Origin: JBIOUF01 sp044866695
GTDB lineage: Bacteria; Actinomycetota; Actinomycetes; Propionibacteriales; Nocardioidaceae
NCBI GenBank assembly: GCA_044866695.1
Contig: JBIOUF010000154.1
Span: 1 to 5,313 of the forward strand
Direction: 5' to 3'
Length of the DNA stretch: 5,313 bases
Below are positions 5,222 to 5,313 of this stretch, one piece after another (the stretch's first letter is position 1; the number at the start of each line of letters is the position of its first letter). Below the pieces are notes generated by a model. The model was given only the letters and a program-made list of their open reading frames with translations, made no database searches and was not told where the DNA came from. Made by a program: the position numbers and the translations under genes.

Positions 5222-5313
5222 ATGCCCGGCTTGTCCTCTCCGTTCAAGACCCCGCAGGGTGAGGCAGAGTACCGCGTCGCCTGCGACGCGACCATGCGGC
5301 TGTGGTCGGTGCC
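5222..5313 (+). CDS. Alpha/beta-fold hydrolase, N-terminal part only (runs off the window)
   Basis: Thirty complete codons from ATG 5222: MPGLSSPFKTPQGEAEY, then RVACDATMRLWSVP. This resembles the start of a common actinobacterial alpha/beta hydrolase group that opens with FxTPEGEAxYxxAYDAxMxLWPVP before the first strand and the HG oxyanion motif. The catalytic triad would lie outside the window, so the substrate cannot be guessed. A purine-rich stretch (GAGG at 5209-5212, AGG at 5214-5216) serves as ribosome-binding site. It follows the membrane protein by 38 bases on the same strand and may share its transcript. The call rests on N-terminal pattern only. Confidence 0.6.
   Translation, partial: MPGLSSPFKTPQGEAEYRVACDATMRLWSV

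Noticed and set aside
1..5313. CRISPR arrays, tRNA or rRNA genes, transposases, integrase sites
   Set aside because: No spaced repeats, cloverleaf or rRNA sequence, and no transposase-like frame or terminal inverted repeats were seen.

Overview
The window is very GC-rich with strongly GC-biased third codon positions, and its recognisable proteins (an Eis-like acetyltransferase remnant, a membrane-anchored M28 peptidase, an actinobacterial-style alpha/beta hydrolase N-terminus) resemble those of high-GC Actinobacteria. A Geodermatophilaceae-like soil actinomycete is my guess from protein style only; no marker gene settles it.

Left part (1 to about 1590): a gene graveyard. Positions 1-507 (minus) are a broken Eis-like N-acetyltransferase whose middle, including the acetyl-CoA-binding core, has been deleted and which also carries a frameshift. 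Positions 588 to about 1105 (plus) are a broken GH32 (sucrase/levanase family) gene with at least four frame changes, a missing nucleophile segment and no start codon. It runs directly into a scrap resembling an X25-type starch-binding domain of pullulanases and amylases (1109-1183). I recognise nothing in 1200-1587.

Middle (1588-2445): an intact type II toxin-antitoxin operon on the minus strand. It has a good promoter with an 11-bp-spaced direct repeat as candidate operator, a DUF1778-type ribbon-helix-helix antitoxin (2115-2393) and a GNAT toxin (1588-2118) that overlaps it by 4 bp. By family precedent (TacAT, AtaRT) the toxin acetylates the amino acid on charged tRNAs and the antitoxin both neutralises it and represses the operon.

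Right-middle (2525-4446, minus): a two-gene operon of a multi-pass membrane protein (3751-4446) and, overlapping by ATGA, an M28 zinc peptidase (2741-3754). The peptidase has lost its last zinc ligand and most of its C-terminal membrane domain, and its last stretch is frameshifted. Below it lies the C-terminal scrap of a hotdog (PaaI-like) thioesterase (2525-2740).

Right end (4447-5313): a divergent intergenic region with sites resembling DevR/DosR (hypoxia/NO dormancy regulator) boxes, then an intact four-helix membrane protein of unknown function (4701-5183, plus), and the first 30 codons of an alpha/beta hydrolase (5222 to the edge, plus).

Overall, intact genes (the TA pair, two membrane proteins, the hydrolase start) sit among at least four eroded ones. 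The TA module is a known type. The least explained items are the DevR-like boxes between two uncharacterised membrane proteins and the unusual acetyl-CoA loop of the GNAT toxin.
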